Source: Fen-1258 sp964595365 | Lineage (GTDB): Bacteria; Bacteroidota; Ignavibacteria; Ignavibacteriales; Melioribacteraceae | Assembly (NCBI GenBank): GCA_964595365.1 | Contig: CAZQQC010000004.1 | Coordinates: 1-51,868 of the forward strand | Length of the DNA: 51,868 nt | Reading direction: 5' to 3' | The notes under the pieces: generated by a model | The model's database searches: none | What the model was told of the DNA's origin: nothing | Seen by the model: only the letters and a program-made list of their open reading frames with translations | Shown: one piece after another, positions 34,441-43,291 of the stretch | How positions within the stretch are numbered: position 1 is the stretch's first letter | How the letters are laid out: each line of letters begins with the position of its first letter | Program-made: the position numbers and the translations under genes

Positions 34441-34557
34441 TAACTGATGTTATTCAAGGTTTGGGATAGACAAACGAATTTTTGTTGTTTTAGAAAAAAT
34501 ACTCGTTTTGCAATATTAATTTTTGACGGTCGATCAAACCTTGTGTAAGGTGAGTTA
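34441..34557 (+). repeat. Dispersed element copy A (~117 bp, imperfect inverted ends)
   Basis: Left end TAACTGATGTTA is followed by TTCAAGGTTTGGG, and right end CAAACCTTG by TGTAAGGTGAGTTA; the two ends are imperfect inverted repeats of about 24 bp. The 89-bp core (34455-34543) matches copy B in reverse complement at 79 of 89 positions, counted by hand. No open frame is inside. It sits in the 333-bp gap between mgsA and the protease gene. Copies B and C are at 48220-48334 and 51822-51868. Confidence 0.85.
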
Positions 34558-34689
34558 GTAATCTATTTTGTTTACAGGTGTAAGTTTAAGATTAATTTTT
34601 ACTCCCGAATTACAAAAGCTGATTTCAAACAAGGAGAGAAATCAAGAGAGTTAGCATGCGCTGAAACGAAAAAATTTTAAATAATTGCG

Positions 34690-35772
34690 TCAACGGATTT
34701 CCTGCAGTTTTGATTTGAAAGGTGCACTGAAGAAGTTCTTCAAAACAAATCCTTTGTTTATCAATTCTTGTTTATGGTCTTCGATGAATTTTTCAGCCAA
34801 CTCAATTCCTATTACCTTTGTAATTCCAGGACGCACTACCTGTTCTTTGTCGACATAAACTTCCCCTTTGTAAGGGACCATCGGATTGTAATCCAGATCA
34901 TGCTCTCTTTGTACGGGGCGAATTGTGTAAGTAAAATCTGCCGGCACGGATTTTACCAAACCGACAAGTTCAAAATTAGGCACACCGTCTCTAATAGCCA
35001 GAACAATTCCCCCGCTGAATCCTCTGTTGTAAGCGGCATCAATCAGAAAATAATTTTTACCTTTCGATGGACTGCTAACTATTCCTTTTGTAATCACCTT
35101 AAAATTCATCGGGTAGCCGAAAACATAAACAAAGTTTCCCCACTCAAGTTCGGATGATTTTCCCCATGGATAAGAAAAGGGAACCAGTTCCAATGTTTGT
35201 TCCGGTTTGTATCTTTTTCCTAAGATTGCAAGATCGTTTGTTTTGTCGATAGCAAGAATTTCAAGCTCGCCGTTATCCGGTAAATCGGTTACGTAATTTG
35301 TTTGTTTAGATTTTATCGATACGCTTTGAACATACTTTGAGAAAGAGCCGTCCTGATTTACAAAAAAAGAAATTATAGTATCGGGAAACGAGACAACGTG
35401 AGCTACAGTAATAAACGCTACTTCTCCCTCATCTTTATTAATGAGCGTAGCTGAACCTGAAGCAGTTCTGTTGAATAAAACTTTTTCGTAAGTGACCTTT
35501 TCAAGATTTAGACCGCGTATACCAACAGCTCTAATTTTGTCGCTTTCGGTGAAAAGATAGTTTGTATAAAAAGCGATGCTGTTTATTAACTTTACCGAAT
35601 TGATTATTTCTTCAAGTTGAGAGGAAGAGTTTCGATATGGAAATTCACTGTCGTATTTGCCGTCGTTAAGTGTAGGATATACTTTGTCGTAAACAGAGGT
35701 CGATGAGCATGCGGCAATAAAAATCAAAAAGAAAGCAGCAGTAATAATTTTAAAGCTGAATGGCTCATTCAT
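34690..35772 (-). CDS. Trypsin-like serine protease lipoprotein
   Basis: A 360-residue lipoprotein. The lipobox is at IAACSS with the lipidated Cys at position 22. The trypsin-like triad can be read as H125 (ITVAHVVSF), D180 (TNDLAIL) and S253 (NRGFSGGIV). The catalytic domain covers about 95-265; the tail after 300 has no recognised domain and no PDZ is present. It is likely anchored in the outer or inner membrane and faces the periplasm. Its role, for example in protein quality control, is not shown by the context. Confidence 0.85.
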   Translation of the reverse strand: MNEPFSFKIITAAFFLIFIAACSSTSVYDKVYPTLNDGKYDSEFPYRNSSSQLEEIINSVKLINSIAFYTNYLFTESDKIRAVGIRGLNLEKVTYEKVLFNRTASGSATLINKDEGEVAFITVAHVVSFPDTIISFFVNQDGSFSKYVQSVSIKSKQTNYVTDLPDNGELEILAIDKTNDLAILGKRYKPEQTLELVPFSYPWGKSSELEWGNFVYVFGYPMNFKVITKGIVSSPSKGKNYFLIDAAYNRGFSGGIVLAIRDGVPNFELVGLVKSVPADFTYTIRPVQREHDLDYNPMVPYKGEVYVDKEQVVRPGITKVIGIELAEKFIEDHKQELINKGFVLKNFFSAPFKSKLQEIR

Positions 35773-35875
35773 AAAATTTCCTACGCTGCTTAATTTATAA
35801 TTAAATCTAATGCAAAAACTTGATTAAAAAAAGAGACACAGAATCCGTCGTTTGTGCTCTAAGAACCTTTTGCGA

Positions 35876-37648
35876 TCATAAATTTTTCATCCAGGCGCTG
35901 CGTAATGCAAGCTCTTCTTCGCCCGGGTTTTCCATTACTTTGAACAAGTGCTTAATTAGACGCGGAAGCATTGTTATCTTTACATCTTCCTGCTTGCCGT
36001 TTCTATCAATAGTAATTGTAAATGAATCTCTGACTTTTAAGTTTCTGATGAATGAAAACTTCTCCTGTGCATTTTGCAAATTAATTTCGTCGCCATTCAG
36101 TTTAAGGATATAATCGCCAGGCTGAACTCCGCCGCTGGTTTGATTATCAACTTTAGTTACAACTAGCTTATTATTCTTAACTCCGATTCCAAATCCCAAA
36201 GAAATTTTTGAGCTATCGACGCCGGCAGATTCTACGTATTCGATGCCAAGTTTTGCAAAATACCCGGCAATTGGAAGCGGATCGGTTCCCTTAATGTATT
36301 TGTTGATAAAGTCTGAAATTTCGGGGTATGTCCGCTTAACAAATTCATCAAAGAAATCTTTTTCGCTGAAAGATTTGCTGGCGCCGTAATCTTTGTATAA
36401 TTGATTCAAAACCTCGCGTAAACTTTTTCTGCCATGAGACAATTCAAGTAGACGAATATCGAGCAACGTTGCAACCACAGCACCCTTTTTGTAAATATTA
36501 GGATATTGATCTTGCATTTCGGTGGAATGCAATCCTAAATCTACAAGAGAAATTTTGGAATTAAAATTATCGTTCATCGAAATTTTTTCCCGCAGATCGA
36601 CAAGGTAATCGTCCAGACTTATTAAATAATCTCTCAGTTGTAAAATTCTTGCAGCCCATTCTGTCACGCCTTCGTATAACCAGAGATGCTGTGACATAAT
36701 TGGCTTTTCAAAATTGAAATTACCGATTAGTTCACTGTGAATGTTCAATGGAGTTACGATATGGTAGAATTCATGTGCTGCGATTGATTTTAACTCCTTA
36801 GCCATGTAGTCATCAAGCGCACCATCTTTGAAAACATATTCGGAACTGTAATTGTGTTCCCACGCGCCGGCAGAAAAGTTTTCGAAATGGAAAAGAAATG
36901 TGTATCTATCAACCGGCAATCCTTCGGTGAATTGGCTTGTTGCCGATAAAATGTCTTCAAGCAAAAGCATCACATGTTCCGAATTAATTTGTCCGGACTT
37001 AGAATAGGTATAAACATCGACAGTTGTATTTTCTACCTTTGACGTTGCTTTTGTCAGCTTGCCAAGAAGAATGGGAGAATCGACAACGTAATTATAATCC
37101 GGTGCATCGTAAAATCCGTTCGAATTTAACTTCAATGCTGTGCCAACAATCCAGTCGGCAGGATATTCAAGCTTTATTTCTATAGGAGTTTTTTCCGTTC
37201 CGTGAAAATATCCGAAGACGCATTGACCGTTTAGAAGAACATTATCGTTCTCAATCGTTGTTCCGCTCATAGGATAAATCATGTTTTCATTCACCGGATT
37301 GTTCCAGGTATCGGCAACCGAGTAAACTATTTTTGCAGTATTAGCCGGATCGGAAAGTTCCCATTGATTTACCGAAATGTGTTTTGTTGCAAGTTCATTC
37401 CCTTTTGCATCAAGCGCTTTAAATGTTCGGACATATCTGCCAATATCCATTGTTTGGTATGTCCCCGGCGCTGTTGATGCAAATTGATAAATTTTGTTTG
37501 CATCGGAAAGTTTTTCCGGAACTAATGTTACATTGAAAAGATGACTTGCACGATCGTTCAAATCGATATAAAATCTTTGTTGAGCAAAAGAAAGAGTTGC
37601 GGTTAGCAGTAAAACTGCAATCGCTGCAAATTTTGGTTTATCCTTCAT
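35876..37648 (-). CDS. M61-family peptidase with PDZ domain
   Basis: A 590-residue secreted metallopeptidase of the glycyl aminopeptidase (M61) family. A signal peptide (about 1-22, ending in FAQ) is followed by a beta-rich N-terminal domain. The zinc site is H292 and H296 in AAHEFYHIVTP, with the third ligand probably E326 in LYEGVTEW. A PDZ domain lies at about 480-570 (IGVKNNKLVVTKV, GGVQPGDYILKLNG). Family members release N-terminal Gly/Ala in the periplasm. The ATG has AAAGGA about 9 nt upstream. Confidence 0.93.
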   Translation of the reverse strand: MKDKPKFAAIAVLLLTATLSFAQQRFYIDLNDRASHLFNVTLVPEKLSDANKIYQFASTAPGTYQTMDIGRYVRTFKALDAKGNELATKHISVNQWELSDPANTAKIVYSVADTWNNPVNENMIYPMSGTTIENDNVLLNGQCVFGYFHGTEKTPIEIKLEYPADWIVGTALKLNSNGFYDAPDYNYVVDSPILLGKLTKATSKVENTTVDVYTYSKSGQINSEHVMLLLEDILSATSQFTEGLPVDRYTFLFHFENFSAGAWEHNYSSEYVFKDGALDDYMAKELKSIAAHEFYHIVTPLNIHSELIGNFNFEKPIMSQHLWLYEGVTEWAARILQLRDYLISLDDYLVDLREKISMNDNFNSKISLVDLGLHSTEMQDQYPNIYKKGAVVATLLDIRLLELSHGRKSLREVLNQLYKDYGASKSFSEKDFFDEFVKRTYPEISDFINKYIKGTDPLPIAGYFAKLGIEYVESAGVDSSKISLGFGIGVKNNKLVVTKVDNQTSGGVQPGDYILKLNGDEINLQNAQEKFSFIRNLKVRDSFTITIDRNGKQEDVKITMLPRLIKHLFKVMENPGEEELALRSAWMKNL

Positions 37649-37982
37649 GAAAATTTTCCTTTGATTAAAAATAAATCGTCAATTAAGACGGGTTTTATGA
37701 AATTAAGTTTTATCTGCCGGCATAAAATGTTGTTTCTTACTGGAATCCGGTGCTGTCCGGTTATTTTCTATTTCTTAAAAGTGTATCAATTTTTTTACAT
37801 ATAATCGAAATAATTACGTGAAAAAATTTGCAATTCATTTTGTAAAAAATAATTCCATGATTAATCTAACTAGATGGCATAGAATAATTCTATCGGCTAA
37901 CAACCGGAATATTATGACAAAATCAAGCTGATTGCAGTGAATTGTCATTTTTCATTTAAAGCGTAAGGATCTGAACGGGTAA
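37649..37982 (-). other. Intergenic region upstream of the M61 gene
   Basis: This 334-bp stretch between ribH and the M61 gene has no credible open frame. Besides the short palindromic repeat at 37879-37908 it contains AT-rich sequence where the M61 promoter must lie. I could not assign a box with confidence. Confidence 0.4.
37879..37908 (+). repeat. Short dispersed palindromic repeat, copy 1
   Basis: A 15-bp palindrome, ATAGAATAATTCTAT, is followed by CGGCTAACAACCGGA. A second copy at 47058-47087 matches 28 of 30 positions. Here it lies 75 bp downstream of the ribH stop. No coding content. Confidence 0.75.
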
Positions 37983-38444
37983 TTACAACTTGGTAGTCAG
38001 ATCAGCCATTTCCATTGCAGATATAGCGGCATCCCAGCCTTTGTTGCCTGCTTTTGTTCCGGCACGTTCCAGAGCCTGCTCGATAGTATCGGATGTGATC
38101 ACACCAAAAATCACAGGTACCCCGGTAGCTATGCTTGCATTGGCAATTCCTTTCGAAACTTCGGAGGCGATGTAATCAAAATGCGGTGTGGCACCTCTTA
38201 TCACGGCTCCAAGACAAATAATTGCATCATACTTTTTTGATTCAGCCATTTTTTTTGCGACGAATGGAATTTCGAATGCGCCCGGCACGTGCACAACAAT
38301 TATATTTTTATCGTCACATTCATGCAGCGATAAACAATCGACCGCTCCGGAGAGCAGACTTTTTGAAATCACTTCGTTGAACCGGGAAACTACAATTCCG
38401 AATTTTTTTCCTCTACCGGTTATACTTCCCTGAATTGATTGCAT
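37983..38444 (-). CDS. ribH: 6,7-dimethyl-8-ribityllumazine synthase
   Basis: A 153-residue enzyme joining 3,4-dihydroxybutanone phosphate with the ribitylamino-uracil to form the riboflavin precursor. Typical stretches are FGIVVSRFNEVISKSLLSGA, HVPGAFEIPFVAKKM, CLGAVIRGATPHFDYIA and GNKGWDAAISAMEM. Length is normal for the icosahedral type. It is the last gene of the nad-rib block, 29 bp after ribBA. Confidence 0.95.
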   Translation of the reverse strand: MQSIQGSITGRGKKFGIVVSRFNEVISKSLLSGAVDCLSLHECDDKNIIVVHVPGAFEIPFVAKKMAESKKYDAIICLGAVIRGATPHFDYIASEVSKGIANASIATGVPVIFGVITSDTIEQALERAGTKAGNKGWDAAISAMEMADLTTKL

Positions 38445-38473
38445 TTCTTTTTACCTCGTTTGTTAATTTGATT

Positions 38474-39706
38474 TCACATTGATGAAAGTATGTGACCAAG
38501 TTTTTCTTTCTTGGTTTTCAAGTATTCCGAATTGACTGCGTTTGGTTTAATCTCTATTGAAACGCGTTCGACTACATCAAGATCATATCCTTTCAGCCCG
38601 ATTATTTTTTTGGGGTTGTTAGTCATCAGCCGAATTTTTGTTAATCCAAGGTCTTTCAATATTTGTGCGCCAATTCCATAATCACGAAGATCCGGTTTGA
38701 AACCAAGCGCTTCATTTGCTTCAACAGTGTCTCTTCCTTTCTCCTGGAGTTTGTAAGCCAATAATTTGTTTACCAATCCTATTCCTCTTCCTTCCAGCCG
38801 CATATATAGGAATACACCCTTGCCTTCGTTTTCAATCATTTCAAGTGCAGCCGAAAGCTGTTCTCCGCAATCGCATCTTTTAGATCCAAATACATCGCCG
38901 GTCAAACATTCGGAATGCACCCGAACTAATGCTGGCTTTCCATCGTCAACTTTTCCTTTTACCAGAGCAATCGGATTATCATTCGGGTCAAGAAGATTCT
39001 CGTAAAGATGAAGTTTGAAATTACCAAAAGCAGAAGGAAGGTCAACTATAGTTTTACATCTGACCAGTTTTTCTTTCTTGCGGCGGTACTCTATTAAATC
39101 TGCAATCGAAACAATTTTCAAATTAAATTTCTCCGCAAATTTTCCGAGCTGCGGCAGGCGGGCCATCGTTCCGTCTTCGTGTAATATTTCGCAAAGCACT
39201 CCGGCAGGTTTCAACCCTGCTAATGAAACAAGATCAACAGCTGCCTCTGTGTGCCCGGCACGTTTTAACACACCCCCCTTTTTTGCTATAAGGGGAAATA
39301 CATGACCCGGGCGCGCGAAATCATACGGCGTAGAATTTTTGTCAGCCACAGCGTTAATTGTTGAAGCTCTATCGAACGCGGAAGTACCGGTTGTTGTTCC
39401 AGTTTTAAAATCGATCGATACTGTAAACGGCGTTTGATGCAGCGCAGTGTTTTGTTCGACCATCAATTCGAGCTCCAGCTCTTTTGCACGTTCGGTTGTA
39501 ACAGCAACGCACAAAATCCCTCTTGCTTCCCGCGTGATAAAATTTATATGTTCGGGCGTAACGGTTTCTGCCGCTATCATAATATCACCTTCATTTTCGC
39601 GTTCTGCATCATCAATAACAATAACCATTTTTCCATTTCGAATATCTTCGATTGCACTTTCTATCGTGCTTAGTTCATTCCAATTATTTTTTCTGTTGTC
39701 AGTCAT
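38474..39706 (-). CDS. ribBA: Bifunctional DHBP synthase / GTP cyclohydrolase II
   Basis: A 410-residue fusion. Residues about 12-205 are RibB (DDAERENEGDIMIAAETVTP, RAGHTEAAVDL). Residues about 208-405 are RibA, with the zinc site in ECLTGDVFGSKRCDCGEQL and RLEGRGIGLVNKLLAYKL. The fusion supplies both precursors for riboflavin synthesis, from ribulose 5-phosphate and GTP. It follows ribE by 2 bp. A run of A6 then G6 lies in the RibB part (39272-39284, minus strand reading); it matches a slippery heptamer but is not thought to act as one. Confidence 0.95.
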   Translation of the reverse strand: MTDNRKNNWNELSTIESAIEDIRNGKMVIVIDDAERENEGDIMIAAETVTPEHINFITREARGILCVAVTTERAKELELELMVEQNTALHQTPFTVSIDFKTGTTTGTSAFDRASTINAVADKNSTPYDFARPGHVFPLIAKKGGVLKRAGHTEAAVDLVSLAGLKPAGVLCEILHEDGTMARLPQLGKFAEKFNLKIVSIADLIEYRRKKEKLVRCKTIVDLPSAFGNFKLHLYENLLDPNDNPIALVKGKVDDGKPALVRVHSECLTGDVFGSKRCDCGEQLSAALEMIENEGKGVFLYMRLEGRGIGLVNKLLAYKLQEKGRDTVEANEALGFKPDLRDYGIGAQILKDLGLTKIRLMTNNPKKIIGLKGYDLDVVERVSIEIKPNAVNSEYLKTKKEKLGHILSSM

Positions 39707-39708
39707 CT

Positions 39709-40350
39709 TTAATAACCCATTTGATTAAGTCTTTCTTCGTCCAGTTTTTTTGCATTTTCATTTGTGGTATGCAGCAGTTTCTCAACGTACCTTGCAATTA
39801 CGTCGACTTCGATATTAACGCTGTCGCCAATTTTCTTAGCAGACAAATTAGTATTCAGCCATGTGTACGGTATGATCGAAAAAGTACATTTGTTGTTCAA
39901 CATTTGTGCAATCGTTAAACTTATCCCGTCAATTGCAATTGATCCTTCCTTAATAAGATACTTTTCAAGCTCTAACGGTATAATCACAGAAAGCAGATAA
40001 TTCTCGCCTAACTTTTGCAGTTCGGAAATTTCACCGGTAGCGTTAACATGTCCCTGTACTATATGTCCGCCCAATTTTTGTGACAGTTGCAGCGCAGTCT
40101 CCAGATTAACTTTGTCGCCGACCCCGAGCAGCCTTATAGTCGACTTATTTAAAGTTTCACCAACCGCATCTACGTCGAAATTGCCGGAAGAAAATTTTGT
40201 GACGGTTAAACAAACACCGTTGACAGAAATTGAATCGCCGGCACAAAGATTTTCCAAAATCTTTTCGGCGGAAATAGTTAGCGTTCTGCCGCTGCTGATG
40301 GGTTTAATGCTTTCGATTTTCCCGACTTCCTCAATGATTCCCGTGAACAT
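39709..40350 (-). CDS. ribE: Riboflavin synthase alpha chain
   Basis: A 213-residue protein with two lumazine-binding repeats (about 1-95 and 97-195). It starts with the invariant MFTGIIEEVG and holds GDSISVNGVCLTV and GHIVQGHVNATGEI. It dismutates two ribityllumazine molecules to riboflavin. It overlaps the end of ribD by 20 bp, so translation is coupled. The C-terminus is slightly longer than in E. coli. Confidence 0.95.
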   Translation of the reverse strand: MFTGIIEEVGKIESIKPISSGRTLTISAEKILENLCAGDSISVNGVCLTVTKFSSGNFDVDAVGETLNKSTIRLLGVGDKVNLETALQLSQKLGGHIVQGHVNATGEISELQKLGENYLLSVIIPLELEKYLIKEGSIAIDGISLTIAQMLNNKCTFSIIPYTWLNTNLSAKKIGDSVNIEVDVIARYVEKLLHTTNENAKKLDEERLNQMGY

Positions 40351-41434
40351 GTTCTGCCGTTTTTGATTTATAAATTCTTAATTGATCTCTATCCAATTGT
40401 TCTTTATGAAAAAGGAAAAGATCCTTTTTTGTATCGATCGGAACTGCATTAATACCGTTTTGCAAAATTACAGGGGCTTTCAAAACAATTATCTCGTCAA
40501 ACAAATTTTGAGAGATGAATTGGTCGAATACTATTCCGCCGCCTTCTACAAATAGGGAAGAAATTTTTAGTTTGTATAATTTCAGCAAAACATCCCGAAT
40601 ATCTAATTCGTTTGCTTTTCCGTTCTCAAGTTCAATAAGTTCTATCCCGCTTTTCATGAAATTATTTTTTTTCTTTTCGTCAGCATTAGCCGAGCAGAAG
40701 ACTAATGTTTTACAACTTTTGTCTTTAAAGATTTCCGCTTCAATTCTGGAATTCAAATTTCCATCGAGGATTATTCTAATCGGATTTCTGCCGCTAACAT
40801 TTCGAACGGTTAGTTTTGGATTATCAATGTTTACTGTATTTGCGCCGACAAGCACTGCATCGTAAATGGAACGTTGACGATGTACAAATTTTATGGATCC
40901 CTCGCACGAAAGCCATGTTTGCGATCCTTCTGCAGCGGTTATTTTTCCATCAGAAGATATTGCCATCTTCACCGTTACATATGGCAAGCCGGTTTTAATG
41001 GACTTAAAAAAGAATCTGTTTAATTCTTTACCTTTTTGCTCAAGCACATCGAAAACAACTTCAATACCGGCATCTTTCAGTTTCTGGATTCCCCTTCCAT
41101 TAACTTTTGGATTCGGGTCGATATTTGAAATCACTACTTTTTTGATGCCGTTATTAATGATTAATGAAACACATGGCGGAGTTTGTTTGTCATTGTGCAC
41201 GCATGGTTCAAGGTTGCAGTAAAGTGTAGCACCTGAAATATTTTGCTTTGCATCAATGACAGCATTTCTTTCGGCATGAGCTTCACCGTATCTCTGATGA
41301 TAGCCGGTTGAAATGATTTGACCGTCTTTAACAATTACAGCCCCCACAAGAGGATTCGGGCTAACGTATCCCGAACCTTTGAGGGCAAGTTCGAAACAAA
41401 CATGCATATATTTTTCGTCTAATATGCTCATCAT
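40331..41434 (-). CDS. ribD: Bifunctional riboflavin deaminase/reductase
   Basis: A 367-residue fusion. Residues about 5-145 are the zinc deaminase (GEAHAERNAV and EPCVHNDKQTPPC hold the ligands). Residues about 147-355 are the NADPH reductase (PYVTVKMAISSDGKI, VEGGGIVFDQFI). It makes the second and third changes to the GTP-derived pyrimidine. I chose the ATG at 41434; the in-frame TTG at 41440 is less likely, and another ATG lies at 41431. It lies 53 bp downstream of nadA. Confidence 0.94.
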   Translation of the reverse strand: MMSILDEKYMHVCFELALKGSGYVSPNPLVGAVIVKDGQIISTGYHQRYGEAHAERNAVIDAKQNISGATLYCNLEPCVHNDKQTPPCVSLIINNGIKKVVISNIDPNPKVNGRGIQKLKDAGIEVVFDVLEQKGKELNRFFFKSIKTGLPYVTVKMAISSDGKITAAEGSQTWLSCEGSIKFVHRQRSIYDAVLVGANTVNIDNPKLTVRNVSGRNPIRIILDGNLNSRIEAEIFKDKSCKTLVFCSANADEKKKNNFMKSGIELIELENGKANELDIRDVLLKLYKLKISSLFVEGGGIVFDQFISQNLFDEIIVLKAPVILQNGINAVPIDTKKDLFLFHKEQLDRDQLRIYKSKTAEHVHGNH

Positions 41435-41487
41435 CTTCAATTTGCTATTGACTGCAACACGATTATAGCTTAGCAGTCACTATGTGA

Positions 41488-42423
41488 TTAAACTATCTCC
41501 AGCATTCTCTTTATAGGAACTCTTGCACGTTTAGCTACTTCTTCAGAAACTCTCACTTCGAACCGATCGTATAGAAGCGAATCGCGCAGGTTTTCAAGAT
41601 TAATCATTTTCATGTACTCGCAAACCGCATTATCACTTAACGGAATAAATAATGAATCCTGCTTTATTTTTTTCAATCTGTGAAGTATACCTGTTTCTGT
41701 AGCAACCACAAATTCATGCGACTTCGATTGTTTAACAAAATTAATCATTCCTTCGGTAGAAAAGATGTGTACATTTTTACAATCGAAGTAGAGCTGCGAT
41801 TTTAACATGCATGATGTAGAACAGCCGCATTCAGGATGAATTAGAAATTCGGCATCCGGGTGTTCGTTCTGTGCTTCTCCAAAATTAATATCGCCTATTT
41901 TTTCGTGTACGTGACATGCACCGTTCCATATTTCTAATTGCCGTCCGGTAACTGCTTCTACATATTTACCAAGAAATTTATCGGGCAGAAATAAGATTTT
42001 CTTGCCGGGCGGAATAGATCGAACAACTTTGACTGCATTAGAAGAAGTTACGCAGTAATCGCTTTCTGCTTTTACTTCTGCAGTTGTGTTAACATAAGAA
42101 ACAACCACCGCATCAGAATAATTCTGTTTCCATTGCCTTAATTGTTCTGCGTTAATTGTGGAAGCAAGCGAACATCCTGCCTGCAAATCCGGAATGAGTA
42201 CTTTCTTACCGGGACAAATTATAGATGCAGTTTCTGCCATAAAGTGAACACCGCAGAAAATTATTATCTCTGCTTTAGTCTTGGCAGCTTTTTGAGAAAG
42301 CCCTAATGAATCGCCCACATAATCGGCAATATCCTGTATTTTACCGATCTGATAATTGTGCGCGAGAATCACAGCATTTTTTTCTCTTCTTAATTGATTT
42401 ATTTCGTCTATTAGTACATTCAT
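41488..42423 (-). CDS. nadA: Quinolinate synthase
   Basis: A 311-residue enzyme that forms quinolinate from iminoaspartate and dihydroxyacetone phosphate and carries a 4Fe-4S cluster. The probable cluster ligands are C84 (DLQAGCSLAS), C170 (WNGACHVHE) and C268 (DNAVCEYM); their spacing fits the known enzymes. Other family marks are ILAHNYQ near the start and HPECGCSTSCM. It sits 11 bp after nadC. Confidence 0.95.
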   Translation of the reverse strand: MNVLIDEINQLRREKNAVILAHNYQIGKIQDIADYVGDSLGLSQKAAKTKAEIIIFCGVHFMAETASIICPGKKVLIPDLQAGCSLASTINAEQLRQWKQNYSDAVVVSYVNTTAEVKAESDYCVTSSNAVKVVRSIPPGKKILFLPDKFLGKYVEAVTGRQLEIWNGACHVHEKIGDINFGEAQNEHPDAEFLIHPECGCSTSCMLKSQLYFDCKNVHIFSTEGMINFVKQSKSHEFVVATETGILHRLKKIKQDSLFIPLSDNAVCEYMKMINLENLRDSLLYDRFEVRVSEEVAKRARVPIKRMLEIV

Positions 42424-42434
42424 AGGTTTTCTTT

Positions 42435-43274
42435 CTAATTGTCAATCTTCATGTTGATATCTAAAGCTTTCACCGAATGGGTTAATGCACCGGCAGAAAT
42501 GTAATCGACACCGGTTTCGGCAATTTCACGAATGTTTTCCAATGTCACATTTCCAGAAGCTTCAATTTTTGCTTTACCGCCAGCAATTGTTACTGCTTCT
42601 TTCATTAAATCGACCGGCATATTATCCAGCATGATTATATCAACTTTGGAGTTAAGGGCTTCATGCACTTCTTCAAGATTTGTTGCCTCAACCTCTATCA
42701 TAAATTTTTTCCGGAGTTTTTTTCTGATCGGGTCAACAGCGGCAGCAATACTTCCGGCAATTTTTATATGGTTATCTTTGATCAATACCATATCATACAA
42801 TCCAAAACGGTGGTTCTTTCCTCCACCGGTTAATACGGCATATTTATCAAGCAGTCTCAATCCCGGAACGGTTTTGCGCGTATCAAGGATTTGCGCATTT
42901 GTACTATTGGTGCATTTTGCAAAATGTGAAGTCGCTGTTGCAACTCCCGATAAATGCTGCAAAAAGTTTAATGCTGTCCTTTCACCGGTAAGTATTGCAC
43001 GGAGTGATCCGCTTATCGACGCAATTTTTGTCCCTGCAGCAACTCTATCACCATCTTTTACAAAATTTTTCCAGTTAATACTATTATCAAGTTTTTTGAA
43101 AACCGATTTTGCAATTGTCAGTCCGGCTACTATTCCGGGTTCCTTCACATAGAAAGAGGCACACGATTTTTTGTCTCTCGTAACTATTGAATTTGTCGTT
43201 ATATCGCCCGAGCCGATATCTTCCCTGAGGGAGAAACTTATGATTCTGTCGATTTCTTTCTTGTTTAATTTCAT
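42435..43274 (-). CDS. nadC: Nicotinate-nucleotide diphosphorylase (carboxylating)
   Basis: A 279-residue quinolinate phosphoribosyltransferase. Key stretches are SLREDIGSGDITT, the catalytic region LNFLQHLSGVATATS, LDTRKTVPGLRLLDKYAV and IMLDNMPVDLMKEAV. I chose the ATG at 43274; the longer frame would begin at a TTG at 43286. The gap to nadB is 17 bp. With nadA and nadB it completes the aspartate route to nicotinate mononucleotide. Confidence 0.95.
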   Translation of the reverse strand: MKLNKKEIDRIISFSLREDIGSGDITTNSIVTRDKKSCASFYVKEPGIVAGLTIAKSVFKKLDNSINWKNFVKDGDRVAAGTKIASISGSLRAILTGERTALNFLQHLSGVATATSHFAKCTNSTNAQILDTRKTVPGLRLLDKYAVLTGGGKNHRFGLYDMVLIKDNHIKIAGSIAAAVDPIRKKLRKKFMIEVEATNLEEVHEALNSKVDIIMLDNMPVDLMKEAVTIAGGKAKIEASGNVTLENIREIAETGVDYISAGALTHSVKALDINMKIDN

Positions 43275-43291
43275 CTTATGTTTCAAGCAAG

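Noticed and set aside
39272..39284. A AAA AAG slippery heptamer followed by G residues in ribBA as a programmed -1 frameshift site
   Set aside because: The -1 frame stops after about 14 codons and would cut the RibB domain, so no sensible product results; chance is more likely.
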